In this document: positions 16,544 to 25,227 of the stretch, piece by piece | Layout: every line of letters starts with the position of its first letter | Numbering within the stretch: the first letter of the stretch is position 1 | Source of the DNA: Alg239-R122 sp041746135 | GTDB lineage: Bacteria > Pseudomonadota > Alphaproteobacteria > Sphingomonadales > Sphingomonadaceae | NCBI GenBank assembly: GCA_041746135.1 | Contig: JBGTHQ010000028.1 | Location: 62,001 to 126,000 of the forward strand | DNA: 64,000 nt | Direction: 5' to 3' | Notes under the pieces: model-generated | What the model saw: the letters and a program-made list of their open reading frames with translations, nothing else | Database searches by the model: none | What the model was told of the DNA's origin: nothing | Translations under genes and position numbers: made by a program

Positions 16544-18097
16544 TTAGCGGACCGAAACGATTTGGTCAGCCCATTTGTCAGGCGATCCGATATCATCGAC
16601 AAATGCGTTGATCGCAGCACGGCCCGTGCGCCCTTCGCGATTTTCCGCCGAGATGATGAGCGTCATGGCCGGCTGCGACTGCCCGAACATGCGCGCCTTC
16701 ATGATTTCCAGCTTAACGCGCGACGCACTGCCGGTCATGACAGGGCCGACGCGGTAATATGTGAGCGCCTCGCGCGTAACGGGTCCGGGCGCAACCAGTA
16801 TATCCGATTTGCCGCGATCGACAGGATCGCCGCTGGCCGTCCAGGCCCAGTCGCTGGCGGGATCGTATGCGCCTTGTCTGTAACCGGTCACTTCGCGTCC
16901 CTCTTCCTGACGGTCATACAAACCCAAGCCGACTTCGACCTCGTCACCCTTATCGTTGGCGTAGGTGCCGAACAGACGGTGATTGGCGCCCGCAAACCGC
17001 GGCTGCCACGGGTATGTGGGACCATATCCGACACGCGTCCAGCCCGGCACGGCGGGCAAGTCGATCCCCGCCGGCATGGCCGCGGGCCGCTGCACCGAAG
17101 CCACCGACCAGATTGCCGAGGCCAGCAATATCGCACATGCCAGCGCGAGAAGTATGCCTTGATGTTTCGGCTCGCCGTCGGTTCCATGGCGTTTCGCCGC
17201 GGCAAGATCGAACGCGGGCGCATCGACGCTGCGGTCGAAAAACCGCCAGCCGATGGCGATGACCAGGGCCAGCACGATCGCGAAAAATATCCATCCGTAA
17301 AAGACATGGTCGAACCCGGAAGCGAATTCGATGCCGTGATAATGGGCGATAAAGATCGTGCCCCACGCCCGGATCCCGTTGGCAACGATGGGAACGATGA
17401 TGCACATGATCATGAACAGAATGCGCCTGCCCCAGTTTCGGAAACAGATATTGGCGGCCAACGTACCGAACGCTATCATGGCGATCAGAAATTCGATGCC
17501 GGAACAGGCTTCTGCCACCTCGAAATATCCGGTCGGAGTGGTGATAAAAACGCCTTCGATTTGCGCGGGTATAGCTGTCCATTCTAGCAGAACCATCGTC
17601 ATGTTAGCGGTTACCGTTTGCAGGTACGGAACAATTTCCTCGCCGATCGGCAAAAGAAAAAAACCATAGCCCAACGGAAATATCAGCCCGCGCGATACGG
17701 TGGGTCCCATTATCGTTATAACTGACCCTTGTATCATCATAATGATGGCAAGCTGCCGGGCCACGGCAAGTCCGGCCACTTGGCCCAATATCCACCCGAT
17801 CGCCGCGGCCGCCAACACCAGCAGACCCGGTGCCCATATCCGCGGTGTCAATTGCCGCAATAACGACATGCGTTGTGCCACCAGCCAGCCCAGGATCGGA
17901 ACGACCACGAGAATATGGTTATAGGTCGAAATATTCCAGGCGATACTCGCCAGGTCGACCCAGTCGGGCCAGAACAGCACGCATACCAGCAACATGGACG
18001 CACATAGCCCTATCAACGATTGTCGCCATTCGGGCGTCAGGCTTGCCCGGCTGAATTTCGCACGCGAGGAAAGGAAAATGGATGCGCTGCCCGCCAT
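16544..18097 (-). CDS. xrtA: Exosortase A fused to EpsI domain
   Basis: A 517-residue polytopic membrane protein. The N-terminal exosortase region (about 25-290) has 7-8 membrane segments. The transpeptidase-like residues are C198 in EACSGIEF, R243 in NGIRAWG and H264 in GFDHVFYGW, all facing the periplasmic side in the family. The C-terminal part (about 310-517) is an EpsI-type periplasmic domain, a fusion usual for XrtA. Exosortase A cleaves PEP-CTERM proteins and may anchor them; no PEP-CTERM substrate was found in the window. I used the ATG at 18097 (TGATG overlap with the upstream gene); a GTG six bases earlier is an alternative. Confidence 0.93.
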   Translation of the reverse strand: MAGSASIFLSSRAKFSRASLTPEWRQSLIGLCASMLLVCVLFWPDWVDLASIAWNISTYNHILVVVPILGWLVAQRMSLLRQLTPRIWAPGLLVLAAAAIGWILGQVAGLAVARQLAIIMMIQGSVITIMGPTVSRGLIFPLGYGFFLLPIGEEIVPYLQTVTANMTMVLLEWTAIPAQIEGVFITTPTGYFEVAEACSGIEFLIAMIAFGTLAANICFRNWGRRILFMIMCIIVPIVANGIRAWGTIFIAHYHGIEFASGFDHVFYGWIFFAIVLALVIAIGWRFFDRSVDAPAFDLAAAKRHGTDGEPKHQGILLALACAILLASAIWSVASVQRPAAMPAGIDLPAVPGWTRVGYGPTYPWQPRFAGANHRLFGTYANDKGDEVEVGLGLYDRQEEGREVTGYRQGAYDPASDWAWTASGDPVDRGKSDILVAPGPVTREALTYYRVGPVMTGSASRVKLEIMKARMFGQSQPAMTLIISAENREGRTGRAAINAFVDDIGSPDKWADQIVSVR

Positions 18098-19350
18098 CAG
18101 CACGCAGCCTCGGCTTGAGCCCGAGTTTTAGCAGCGAGCATATCTTTCAAAGGCGCGAGCGCTGCATCCCATCCCATGGTCGCAACGACATGCTCCCTTG
18201 CCGCAATGCCCATAATACAAGCGGATTGGCTGTCATCCAGCATCGCGCAGATGGTTTGCGCCTGCGCTGCCGCGCCATCGGCCACCTGCAAATGTACGTC
18301 TGGCTGCGCGATGATGCCTTCCGCCGCTTCGGGCGATGCCATGACGGGCCTGGCCATTGCCATAGCCTCGAGCACCTTGTTCTGGACGCCGCGCGCGATC
18401 CGCAACGGTGCGACGACAATGTCCGCCGCCTGTATCCAGCCGCGCACGTCGTCGACGCTACCCATGACCATGGTCGCATTTTTGCCGTCCAGCGCCGTGA
18501 CCCGGTCGGACGGATTGCGGCCCACGACCGCAAACACCGCGTCCTTATGGGTTTCGAGAATTCGCGGCATGACCTGCCGAGAGAAAAAGATCACGGCATC
18601 AATATTGGGCGGATAATCCATCTGCCCCGTAAAGACGAGCGCCGGGCCGGGCCTGTCCGCCAATGCCGGATTAGGGAAGACATGTGCGGGGTCGTAGAAC
18701 ACGGTGTCAATACCGTTGGCAAGCGAGCGGACCTTGTCCTCTCCCAAACCGCTGCGTTTGCGAAACAAGGCGGCTTCGGCTTCGCTCACGAACAGGCTGA
18801 CATCGGCTCGCCGTGCCATGGCCGCTTCGTAAGCGGACAGATGCCTGCCTTCGCGCGCAAGCACCCATCGCATCGGCCCATGGCTTGTTGCCGCGTAGCT
18901 TTCGAACTTGGCGCTGTCGACATCGACGAAATCCATGATGACGGTTCCGGCAAAATCATCCGGCACGTATTGCGCCATCTGGCCCGAAAAGACGACAATG
19001 GCGCCGATCCTGCCGGCTGTTAGCAAGGGACGGATATAGCTTTCGATCGCGTTATGACGGAAAGCGGCTATCGATACCGGCTGTCCTTTGAGAACCGCCT
19101 CCATGCCCGCCAGAAGGAGCGGCTTGTTCCGCGCGACAAGGCAGTGCGTCGCCGCGATCGCGGACAAATATTTTTCCTGCGCGCGATCTTCGGCATCTTC
19201 GGCAAAGGTTGCGGCATGGACGGGCGCGAGCCGGGCCAGATATTTCAGAATATGGTGCGAGCGTATCTTGTCGCCGCGATTGGGCGGCCACGGCATCCGG
19301 TGCGACAGGAACAATATCTCGCCATCACAGGGCGTATCGGATGCGGGCAT
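18097..19350 (-). CDS. XrtA-system glycosyltransferase family protein
   Basis: A 417-residue GT-B glycosyltransferase matching the PEP-CTERM/exosortase-associated subgroup (TIGR03087 type, by recollection). The N-terminus EILFLSHRMPWPPNRGDKIRS is its signature. The C-terminal GT1/GT4 half holds FTGQMDYPPNIDAV, VVGRNPSDRV and a donor-binding stretch around GVQNKVLEAMAMARPV, whose glutamate should contact the sugar nucleotide. It would add a sugar to the lipid-linked EPS repeat on the cytoplasmic face. The start at 19350 overlaps the FemAB stop by one base (TAATG). A much longer upstream frame was rejected as it overlaps FemAB. Confidence 0.88.
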   Translation of the reverse strand: MPASDTPCDGEILFLSHRMPWPPNRGDKIRSHHILKYLARLAPVHAATFAEDAEDRAQEKYLSAIAATHCLVARNKPLLLAGMEAVLKGQPVSIAAFRHNAIESYIRPLLTAGRIGAIVVFSGQMAQYVPDDFAGTVIMDFVDVDSAKFESYAATSHGPMRWVLAREGRHLSAYEAAMARRADVSLFVSEAEAALFRKRSGLGEDKVRSLANGIDTVFYDPAHVFPNPALADRPGPALVFTGQMDYPPNIDAVIFFSRQVMPRILETHKDAVFAVVGRNPSDRVTALDGKNATMVMGSVDDVRGWIQAADIVVAPLRIARGVQNKVLEAMAMARPVMASPEAAEGIIAQPDVHLQVADGAAAQAQTICAMLDDSQSACIMGIAAREHVVATMGWDAALAPLKDMLAAKTRAQAEAAC

Positions 19351-20432
19351 TATCCCAGACCCTTTGCAATCCACGGGCCTATGCGGTTGGCAAGCGGCAG
19401 AGGCAATCGCTGCCACAGCGCAATCTGCATCCGGTATTTCGGGCTGAGCGGATTGATGTCGCGCGGCGCGGCACCGCTCGCGGTGCGTACCGCATAGGCC
19501 AGCGGCTGCGGTTCGAAACCCCAGTTGCGTTTGAAATGATAGGCGCCGGTATCGGTTTTCGACCGGCCAAAGTCGAACCGCGTGCAACCGCGTGTCCGGG
19601 CATGGTTCATCAGCGCATAATACATGACCTCGTTGGCGCGCAGATGGCGGGCCTCCCACAGGCCGCCGCCCCAATACGGCATGACGCTGCCCTTGTGGTA
19701 CAGGCTCAACACGCTGGCGACGGCGTTACCCTCATGGCGGACCGTCAGGATGTCGGCATCGTCACCGAACATGTCCAGCACGGCATTGAACAGTTCTTTG
19801 GGAAATACCGGCGTTCCCAGATTTCGGACCGATTCGGCATAAACGCCGTAATGCGCATCGCGGTCAGCGGGCGTGCTTCCCACATGCACGGTCATGCCGC
19901 TTTTCAATCCCTTGCGCACTTCCGCGCGCTGCTTGCGCGGAATGGCGAGCAATTGGGCCGCATCATCCTGAGCCAGTTCGGTGACAAACCCTGTATGGCC
20001 GTCCGTTTTATGGATCCAGCCAGGGCCAGGCAGTGCGCCGCCGCGCAATTCCGCCGTGGGACAGCTACGATTTGCCGCCATTTCCCAGAAGGCGTGAAGA
20101 AGCAGGTCTTCGGCACTCGCGTTTTCGGCGAGCACGCCCCCGCCCACGGCGAAGCCGCTGGAGACAAGCGCACGCCCGAATAGCGAGGAATGAATAATGT
20201 GGCCGGGCAGAATACCGGTCAGACGACCTTCTTCCTGGCATAACAGGCAGACGGCCTCTTGCCCCGTTCCCGACTCGATTGCCTTTAGCCAGGCAGGACG
20301 ATGAAATGCCGTGCCGTCGCGGTGCTTTTCTACAAAGTCATCTATACGCTGCACTGTCCGCGCCTCGTTCAGGTCGGCGAGCGTGACATACTGCTGTGCG
20401 GCGGTCAGGGGCATGGACGTCTGGATATTCAC
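19350..20432 (-). CDS. FemAB-like XrtA/PEP-CTERM system-associated protein
   Basis: A 360-residue member of the FemAB-related acyltransferase group with tandem GNAT-like folds. It shows RKQRAEVRKGLKSGM (about 167-181) and the C-terminal FDFGRSKTDTGAYHFKRNWGF (about 301-321), the region that forms the acyl-acceptor site in relatives. FemAB enzymes add amino acids from aminoacyl-tRNA to cell-wall precursors; the XrtA group has no proven substrate. The start appears to be the GTG at 20432 because it overlaps the deacetylase stop (GTGA); an ATG six codons later is an alternative. Confidence 0.83.
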   Translation of the reverse strand: MNIQTSMPLTAAQQYVTLADLNEARTVQRIDDFVEKHRDGTAFHRPAWLKAIESGTGQEAVCLLCQEEGRLTGILPGHIIHSSLFGRALVSSGFAVGGGVLAENASAEDLLLHAFWEMAANRSCPTAELRGGALPGPGWIHKTDGHTGFVTELAQDDAAQLLAIPRKQRAEVRKGLKSGMTVHVGSTPADRDAHYGVYAESVRNLGTPVFPKELFNAVLDMFGDDADILTVRHEGNAVASVLSLYHKGSVMPYWGGGLWEARHLRANEVMYYALMNHARTRGCTRFDFGRSKTDTGAYHFKRNWGFEPQPLAYAVRTASGAAPRDINPLSPKYRMQIALWQRLPLPLANRIGPWIAKGLG

Positions 20433-21304
20433 GCCGCCTCTTTTCGCTGCAGTTTCGAAAGCGCGTGTGCGGCGACTTCATCCGCACGGCCCCATGCGAA
20501 TTCGCGTGTCAGGCGGCGAAGCTTGTCGGCCATCGCCGACAGCCGCGTATAGTGGCGCAGTTTCGATTTGAGCGGAGCGTCCGCAACGCGCGGCTGATCG
20601 GGATCGATTTCCCAAGGATGGAAATAGAAGGACGCCGGATGGCCTTGCCCGTTAACCTGTCCGATCGCCCATTTCGTGAATGTATAGGGTAACAGCCGAA
20701 AAAACCCGCCGCCGCCCGCGGCCAGCGTTCTCCCGGCATAGGTCGCAGTCGTAACGGGCATTTCGACAAAATCGGATCCGAGCACCGGATGGAAAGCGAA
20801 ACGCGGTGCTTCGGGCCAACCATACTGGTCGTGCCTGATCGGCGCTACGCTCGAGGAATAGCTATACCCCCGCTCTGCCAGCACCTGATGCGCCCAAGGG
20901 GTGCGGGCGTCGATTGAAAAACTGGGGGCCCGATAGCCGGTCACTTTGCTGCCCGATATATCCTCCAGCGTCGTGCGCGTTCGATCGAGATCGGCCGCGA
21001 AACTCTTGGCATCCATGGTGAACACGCGTTTGTGGTCCCAGCCGTGGCTGGCGATCTCATGACCCTGTGCGCCAATGCGCTGCATCAGCTGCGGATAGCG
21101 TTTCGCGATCCAGCCGAGAGTGAAAAACGTGCCCGTTACCCCCGCTTCGGCAAACAGGTCGAGCACGAAATCGGTATTGCGCTCGACACGATGCGTCAGT
21201 TTGCTCCAGTCGCCGCGGTCGATGCAGTTTTCGAATGCACCCACCTGGAACCAGTCCTCGACATCGACGGACAGAGCATTGATTACAGGGCTGGCCATCG
21301 GCAT
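20429..21304 (-). CDS. XrtA-system polysaccharide deacetylase
   Basis: A 291-residue NodB-fold polysaccharide deacetylase with no signal peptide. The catalytic base and metal motif LSVDVEDWF is at 11-19, the metal-binding HEIASHGWDHKRVF at about 83-96 (two His), and GYRAPSFSID at about 125-134. The closing motif FYFHPWEID is near residue 231. It would remove N-acetyl groups from an EPS intermediate. An AAAGGATGAG ribosome site supports the start at 21304. It lies 12 bases after the AAA ATPase gene. Confidence 0.9.
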   Translation of the reverse strand: MPMASPVINALSVDVEDWFQVGAFENCIDRGDWSKLTHRVERNTDFVLDLFAEAGVTGTFFTLGWIAKRYPQLMQRIGAQGHEIASHGWDHKRVFTMDAKSFAADLDRTRTTLEDISGSKVTGYRAPSFSIDARTPWAHQVLAERGYSYSSSVAPIRHDQYGWPEAPRFAFHPVLGSDFVEMPVTTATYAGRTLAAGGGGFFRLLPYTFTKWAIGQVNGQGHPASFYFHPWEIDPDQPRVADAPLKSKLRHYTRLSAMADKLRRLTREFAWGRADEVAAHALSKLQRKEAA

Positions 21305-21316
21305 CTCATCCTTTCA

Positions 21317-22540
21317 TCAGGCGGCACGGTCTTGCGTCATCATCGTAGCGCTGCCGTCATTTTCCACCCACTTGACGAGCATGGTGAGTGTGCGGCGGAT
21401 AGCACGTTCCTGTTCCAAAGTGCGAACTTCCATGGCACCCAGGCGTTCCAGCATCATTTCCATGTCCAACTTGCTGACAGCCATGTCCGATTGCGGACCT
21501 TCTGCCGGAAGTTGCGGCACAACGGCGCGGTCGTCAGTGGCGCCGTCAGCGTGTCCCGTGTTCGCGGTCGAAGGTGCCTGCCCTGTGACAGCGGCTTTGC
21601 CGGTGCCGGATGCGGATGGCTGCTCGCCGGAAGCATCCGTTTGATCCGCGAAAGCTTCGCGCGCATAATCGTCCTGCGGTTCCCGGCTCTGCACAGGTGC
21701 GGAAACGGTTGCCCTGTTTTCCTGGGCCTGATCATTGCCTAAATCCGCGAGCACCGTGCGGACCATGTTAGCATCAATGACATCTTTCTGTTCGACCGAA
21801 CCCATCAACAACACGCGGCTGAGCAGCGCGTTGACTTTGCGGGGAATGCCGCCTGTTGCCATGTACACAGTCTGCAATACATCGTCGGAAAATGACGGCG
21901 TCCCGGTCCATCCCACTTTATCGAGCCGGTGTTCTACATAGGGCTGCATTTCGGATGCTTCCATGGCCGAAAGATGATGGGTGGCAATGACGCGCTGGCG
22001 CAGCTGTTCCAGTTCGGGGGCATTTTGCACCATGTTGCGAAATTCTGGCTGGCCGAGCAGGAATATCTGCAACAGCGCCTGATTGCCCAGCTGGAAATTG
22101 GAGAGCATACGCAATTCTTCCAGCGACGTGACGGGCAAGTTCTGCGATTCGTCGACGATCAGCAGGCAGCGGCGGCCTGCCCGGGCTTCGCTGTGCAGGA
22201 ATTGCTCGATCGTTTTCAATACAGCGGCCTTGTCCATACCGGACGTTTCCAGCCCGAACGTGCGCGCGACGAGGTGCAACAGATCGCTCGAGGCCACTTG
22301 CGTGGTCACGATCTGTGCCGCGGTCAGCCGAGCCTTGTTGATCGTCTGCATCAGATGGCCGACCAAAGTGGTTTTGCCGGCACCGATCTCTCCGGTAATG
22401 ACGATGAACCCCTCCCCCTGCGCCAGGCCGTAACCGAGATAGGACAATGCCTTGCGGTGGGTCTTGCTTTCAAAATAAAAGCTCGGGTCGGGGGTCAACT
22501 GGAACGGGCGTCCGCTCAGACCATAATATACGTCATACAT
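21317..22540 (-). CDS. XrtA-associated AAA ATPase (ExeA/GspA-like)
   Basis: A 407-residue ATPase of the ExeA-related secretion ATPase group. The Walker A is GEIGAGKTT at 50-58 and the Walker B is RCLLIVDESQNL (about 123-134). The N-terminus MYDVYYGLSGRPFQLTPDP is typical of this family. After the AAA domain (to about 270) there is a low-complexity Ala/Thr/Ser/Gly linker (about 290-350) and a short coiled coil (about 355-390). Role is unproven; coupling energy to EPS synthesis or export is assumed from gene context. It is in the middle of the EPS operon. Confidence 0.87.
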   Translation of the reverse strand: MYDVYYGLSGRPFQLTPDPSFYFESKTHRKALSYLGYGLAQGEGFIVITGEIGAGKTTLVGHLMQTINKARLTAAQIVTTQVASSDLLHLVARTFGLETSGMDKAAVLKTIEQFLHSEARAGRRCLLIVDESQNLPVTSLEELRMLSNFQLGNQALLQIFLLGQPEFRNMVQNAPELEQLRQRVIATHHLSAMEASEMQPYVEHRLDKVGWTGTPSFSDDVLQTVYMATGGIPRKVNALLSRVLLMGSVEQKDVIDANMVRTVLADLGNDQAQENRATVSAPVQSREPQDDYAREAFADQTDASGEQPSASGTGKAAVTGQAPSTANTGHADGATDDRAVVPQLPAEGPQSDMAVSKLDMEMMLERLGAMEVRTLEQERAIRRTLTMLVKWVENDGSATMMTQDRAA

Positions 22541-22585
22541 ATTCTATAACTCCACGAATATTCATTGCCGCGACATGCGTTCACC

Positions 22586-24259
22586 CTAAAAGGAATAGCG
22601 CAGGCCCACCTGTGCCGAGCCAATCAGCTCGCTGTCGAAACCTTCCCGGTCGAAACTGTCCAGGCCCAGGGCTGCGGATGCCGAAAGGCCATCGAAAATA
22701 TTCCGGTAATAGGCCGCATTCGTACCGAAACCGAGCCCTTCTCCGCCCAGTCCGCTATCGAAATAATTGGCGTAGAAATTGGAGCTGATGCTGGAACGCT
22801 GATCCAGCTTTCGGCTGATAAACACATTTGCGTAATAATTCTCGTCGATTATGCCATTGGCCAGCGCCAGCGCGCCCGCATCGGACGCGAAGAAGCGGCG
22901 GCGGTTGTAACCGGCGGCAATGCCCGCATTCCACCCCCCTGCCTGCGTCGTATATTGTCCGCCAATCCCGCGGGTGCGAAATGTCGACGATGCCACCGAT
23001 TGCAGAACATCGTTGAAACACAATCCCTGCGCACCGCCGAAGACGCACCCGTTAAGATCGCCGCTGAGCGGATTGCGCGACGTGTCGAACTGCGTCGGCA
23101 GGCTGGCGAGACTGTCATTCAAACGCGAGCCGAAACCTGCGACGGTGTCATAGGCGAAAATGTTGAAACTGTTGGTGCGGTTTGGCTGGAACGAAAACGA
23201 TCCGGTATAGCTGGTCGAACCGTAGCGACGGCCGATGCGCGCCTCGAGCGAAGTGCGCCGGCTGGGCCGCCATAATACGCCCGCATCCCAGATAAAACCG
23301 TTCTGGTCGTAGGATAACAGCCGCGGTGAAGATTCGTTGGTAACAAACCGGCCATCGGGTCCGCGTACGGCGGCACCGTTGGCGTCGCGGACCGCATCGC
23401 GTTCGCTTATCTGCACATCTTCATATCCGACACCGCCGACTATGGCGATTGTCGGGGATATCGGTACCGTAAGATCGGCACGAACATAAGCATCCTCGAA
23501 ACGCTGATCGAGCTGGCTGGTATCTTCGCGGTTATATCCGCCGCCTATGGCCCAACCTACCGGCAGATTGCCAGGTTGCTGACCGATGGACGCGCTGATC
23601 GAATGGCTGACACTGTCATCGAAAATGTCGATGGGCGTCTGTCCGGGTGCGACGATAACGGCATCGGGTGAATCGGCCCGGGTATAGCCAAATCTGTAGG
23701 CGGCGTTCACGCTGACGGAACCGACATTCGTGGATACCGTCGGTCCGGCATAAGCGGAATAAACCTGACTGACATTGCCGATACCGCCGACCAGATTGGC
23801 ACTGGCCGGACCGCCCAGATCAACGCGCGAGCGTGTCGCCAATGCGCCTGCCTCTAGCGATACCGCATTGGGGACCAGCTGGATCGAACCGCGGGCAAGA
23901 CCGCTGATGACGTCCTGATCACCAATATCGTCATCCCATGCGATGCGGCGTTCGTAACGCAGGCTTACCTGTGCTTCCGCACGGCGTGTCTGTATCGATG
24001 CATCGACACCGGCGGCGACCGAACTGTACGTCAGCACTTCGCCGCCGCTTTTCAGGTCGGCGACCAGAATCTGCTGCACTTCCAGATAGGGCGTTACATC
24101 AGCCCGCGAAGTGCGGACGCTGGTTGCCGTATTCCCGGAATACACCTCCGTTTCGTCGACCTGCTGCGCATAAACGGAGAAACCCGGGAACAGCATAAGG
24201 CATGCCGAAGCGATGAGAGCGTTCGACCGTGTGGTTTGCAAACCATCTTTCATGGTCAT
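22586..24259 (-). CDS. XrtA/PEP-CTERM-associated outer-membrane beta-barrel protein
   Basis: A predicted outer-membrane protein of 557 residues. A signal peptide ends at about residue 33 (SVYAQQ), and the chain ends in Y-S-F, the C-terminal aromatic signal for barrel insertion. The mature part is a series of alternating-hydrophobicity strands (for example AQVSLRYERRIAWDD, SLEARIGRRYGSTSY). It matches the TIGR03016-type EPS-locus porin from memory and probably forms the export channel. The ATG at 24259 is preferred because GGAG lies 7 bases before it; the ATG at 24265 overlaps the kinase stop and is also possible. Confidence 0.85.
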   Translation of the reverse strand: MTMKDGLQTTRSNALIASACLMLFPGFSVYAQQVDETEVYSGNTATSVRTSRADVTPYLEVQQILVADLKSGGEVLTYSSVAAGVDASIQTRRAEAQVSLRYERRIAWDDDIGDQDVISGLARGSIQLVPNAVSLEAGALATRSRVDLGGPASANLVGGIGNVSQVYSAYAGPTVSTNVGSVSVNAAYRFGYTRADSPDAVIVAPGQTPIDIFDDSVSHSISASIGQQPGNLPVGWAIGGGYNREDTSQLDQRFEDAYVRADLTVPISPTIAIVGGVGYEDVQISERDAVRDANGAAVRGPDGRFVTNESSPRLLSYDQNGFIWDAGVLWRPSRRTSLEARIGRRYGSTSYTGSFSFQPNRTNSFNIFAYDTVAGFGSRLNDSLASLPTQFDTSRNPLSGDLNGCVFGGAQGLCFNDVLQSVASSTFRTRGIGGQYTTQAGGWNAGIAAGYNRRRFFASDAGALALANGIIDENYYANVFISRKLDQRSSISSNFYANYFDSGLGGEGLGFGTNAAYYRNIFDGLSASAALGLDSFDREGFDSELIGSAQVGLRYSF

Positions 24260-24261
24260 GG

Positions 24262-25227
24262 TCATTCTCCATATCCGTAATACGATCCAAAGCTGCGGCC
24301 CGTCGGCGAGAATTTCGCGCTGTTAAGCAGCAACTGGATGTTTTCACAACCCGCCATCAGGCCCAATGCGTCGCGTAGTGCGTTTTCGGTTGTTCTGTCC
24401 GCCCGCACGATCATCACCGCCTGCCCGACATGCATCGCGAGTTCCGATGCGGGGGAGGCTGCAAGTACCGGCGGCGAGTCGAAAATGACGATACGGCGCG
24501 GATTATGCCGCGTGAGCTGGTCCAATACTTGCCGGGTTCGCGCAGAAGCCAGAAATTCGGTATCATTGTTGGTCTGCGCACCCGCGGAAAGAACGGATAA
24601 CCCTACAACATCGGTGGGTATAATACAGTCCTCAATTGCCAGCTCCGGATCGCTGAGCGCGTCCATCAGGCCGCGCTCTCCCCCAATTCCCAGCACGTCC
24701 AATATGCTCGGCTTAGCAAAATCCGCATCGATCAGCAGCACTTCATTGTCCTTTTCCGCAGCGATGGAAAGGGCAAGGTTCACGGCGCAAAATGTCTTGC
24801 CCTCACCTGTTTGGGCGGAACAGATAAGTATCCGTTCGCCATATTCGATTTTATCGGCGTGTTTGCCGCCGGCGGCCTGTTGCAGCAACTGGCGCTTCAC
24901 GATCCGGAATTCCTCGGAAATTCCGGTCACGGCTCCGCCGGGCACGATAAAACCCGCCGCGCGCAACTTGTCGCGATCGACGATCTGGACGGGACCCGTA
25001 TGCTCCTTTGGCATGGCCGGACGATAACCGGGTGCGGGTATAGCCTCAACCGCGACGGGAACTTCCGCTACAGGTTCGCTATCGCCGAAACCGTTGGCGA
25101 TATCCGCATTGCGATCGCGCATGATCTCTCCGAAATCATAAATTTGGGCTGCGCGTTCCAGTAGTGAGTCGGTGTTATCCTGTCTGGATTTTTTTTCAGG
25201 CCGGTTCATATAATCAAATCCCATCAT
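24262..25227 (-). CDS. XrtA-associated tyrosine-protein kinase (BY-kinase)
   Basis: A 321-residue cytoplasmic bacterial tyrosine autokinase. It has Walker A SAQTGEGKT (137-145), Walker A' LLIDADF (about 164-170) and Walker B IVIFDSPPV (about 248-256). The extreme C-terminus SYYGYGE is a short tyrosine cluster for autophosphorylation. The first 90 residues are a variable linker. It works with the chain-length protein encoded just upstream, which it overlaps by 4 bases (ATGA), to control polymer length. It is a stand-alone kinase, as in the PEP-CTERM EPS loci. Confidence 0.9.
   Translation of the reverse strand: MMGFDYMNRPEKKSRQDNTDSLLERAAQIYDFGEIMRDRNADIANGFGDSEPVAEVPVAVEAIPAPGYRPAMPKEHTGPVQIVDRDKLRAAGFIVPGGAVTGISEEFRIVKRQLLQQAAGGKHADKIEYGERILICSAQTGEGKTFCAVNLALSIAAEKDNEVLLIDADFAKPSILDVLGIGGERGLMDALSDPELAIEDCIIPTDVVGLSVLSAGAQTNNDTEFLASARTRQVLDQLTRHNPRRIVIFDSPPVLAASPASELAMHVGQAVMIVRADRTTENALRDALGLMAGCENIQLLLNSAKFSPTGRSFGSYYGYGE

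Noticed and set aside
19351..19674. N-terminal extension of the XrtA glycosyltransferase frame
   Set aside because: It overlaps the FemAB gene in another frame; the family start is at 19350 with a TAATG overlap.
22565..23275. Plus-strand frame inside the beta-barrel gene
   Set aside because: It is antisense and arginine-rich, typical of a shadow; the minus frame has a signal peptide and barrel ending.
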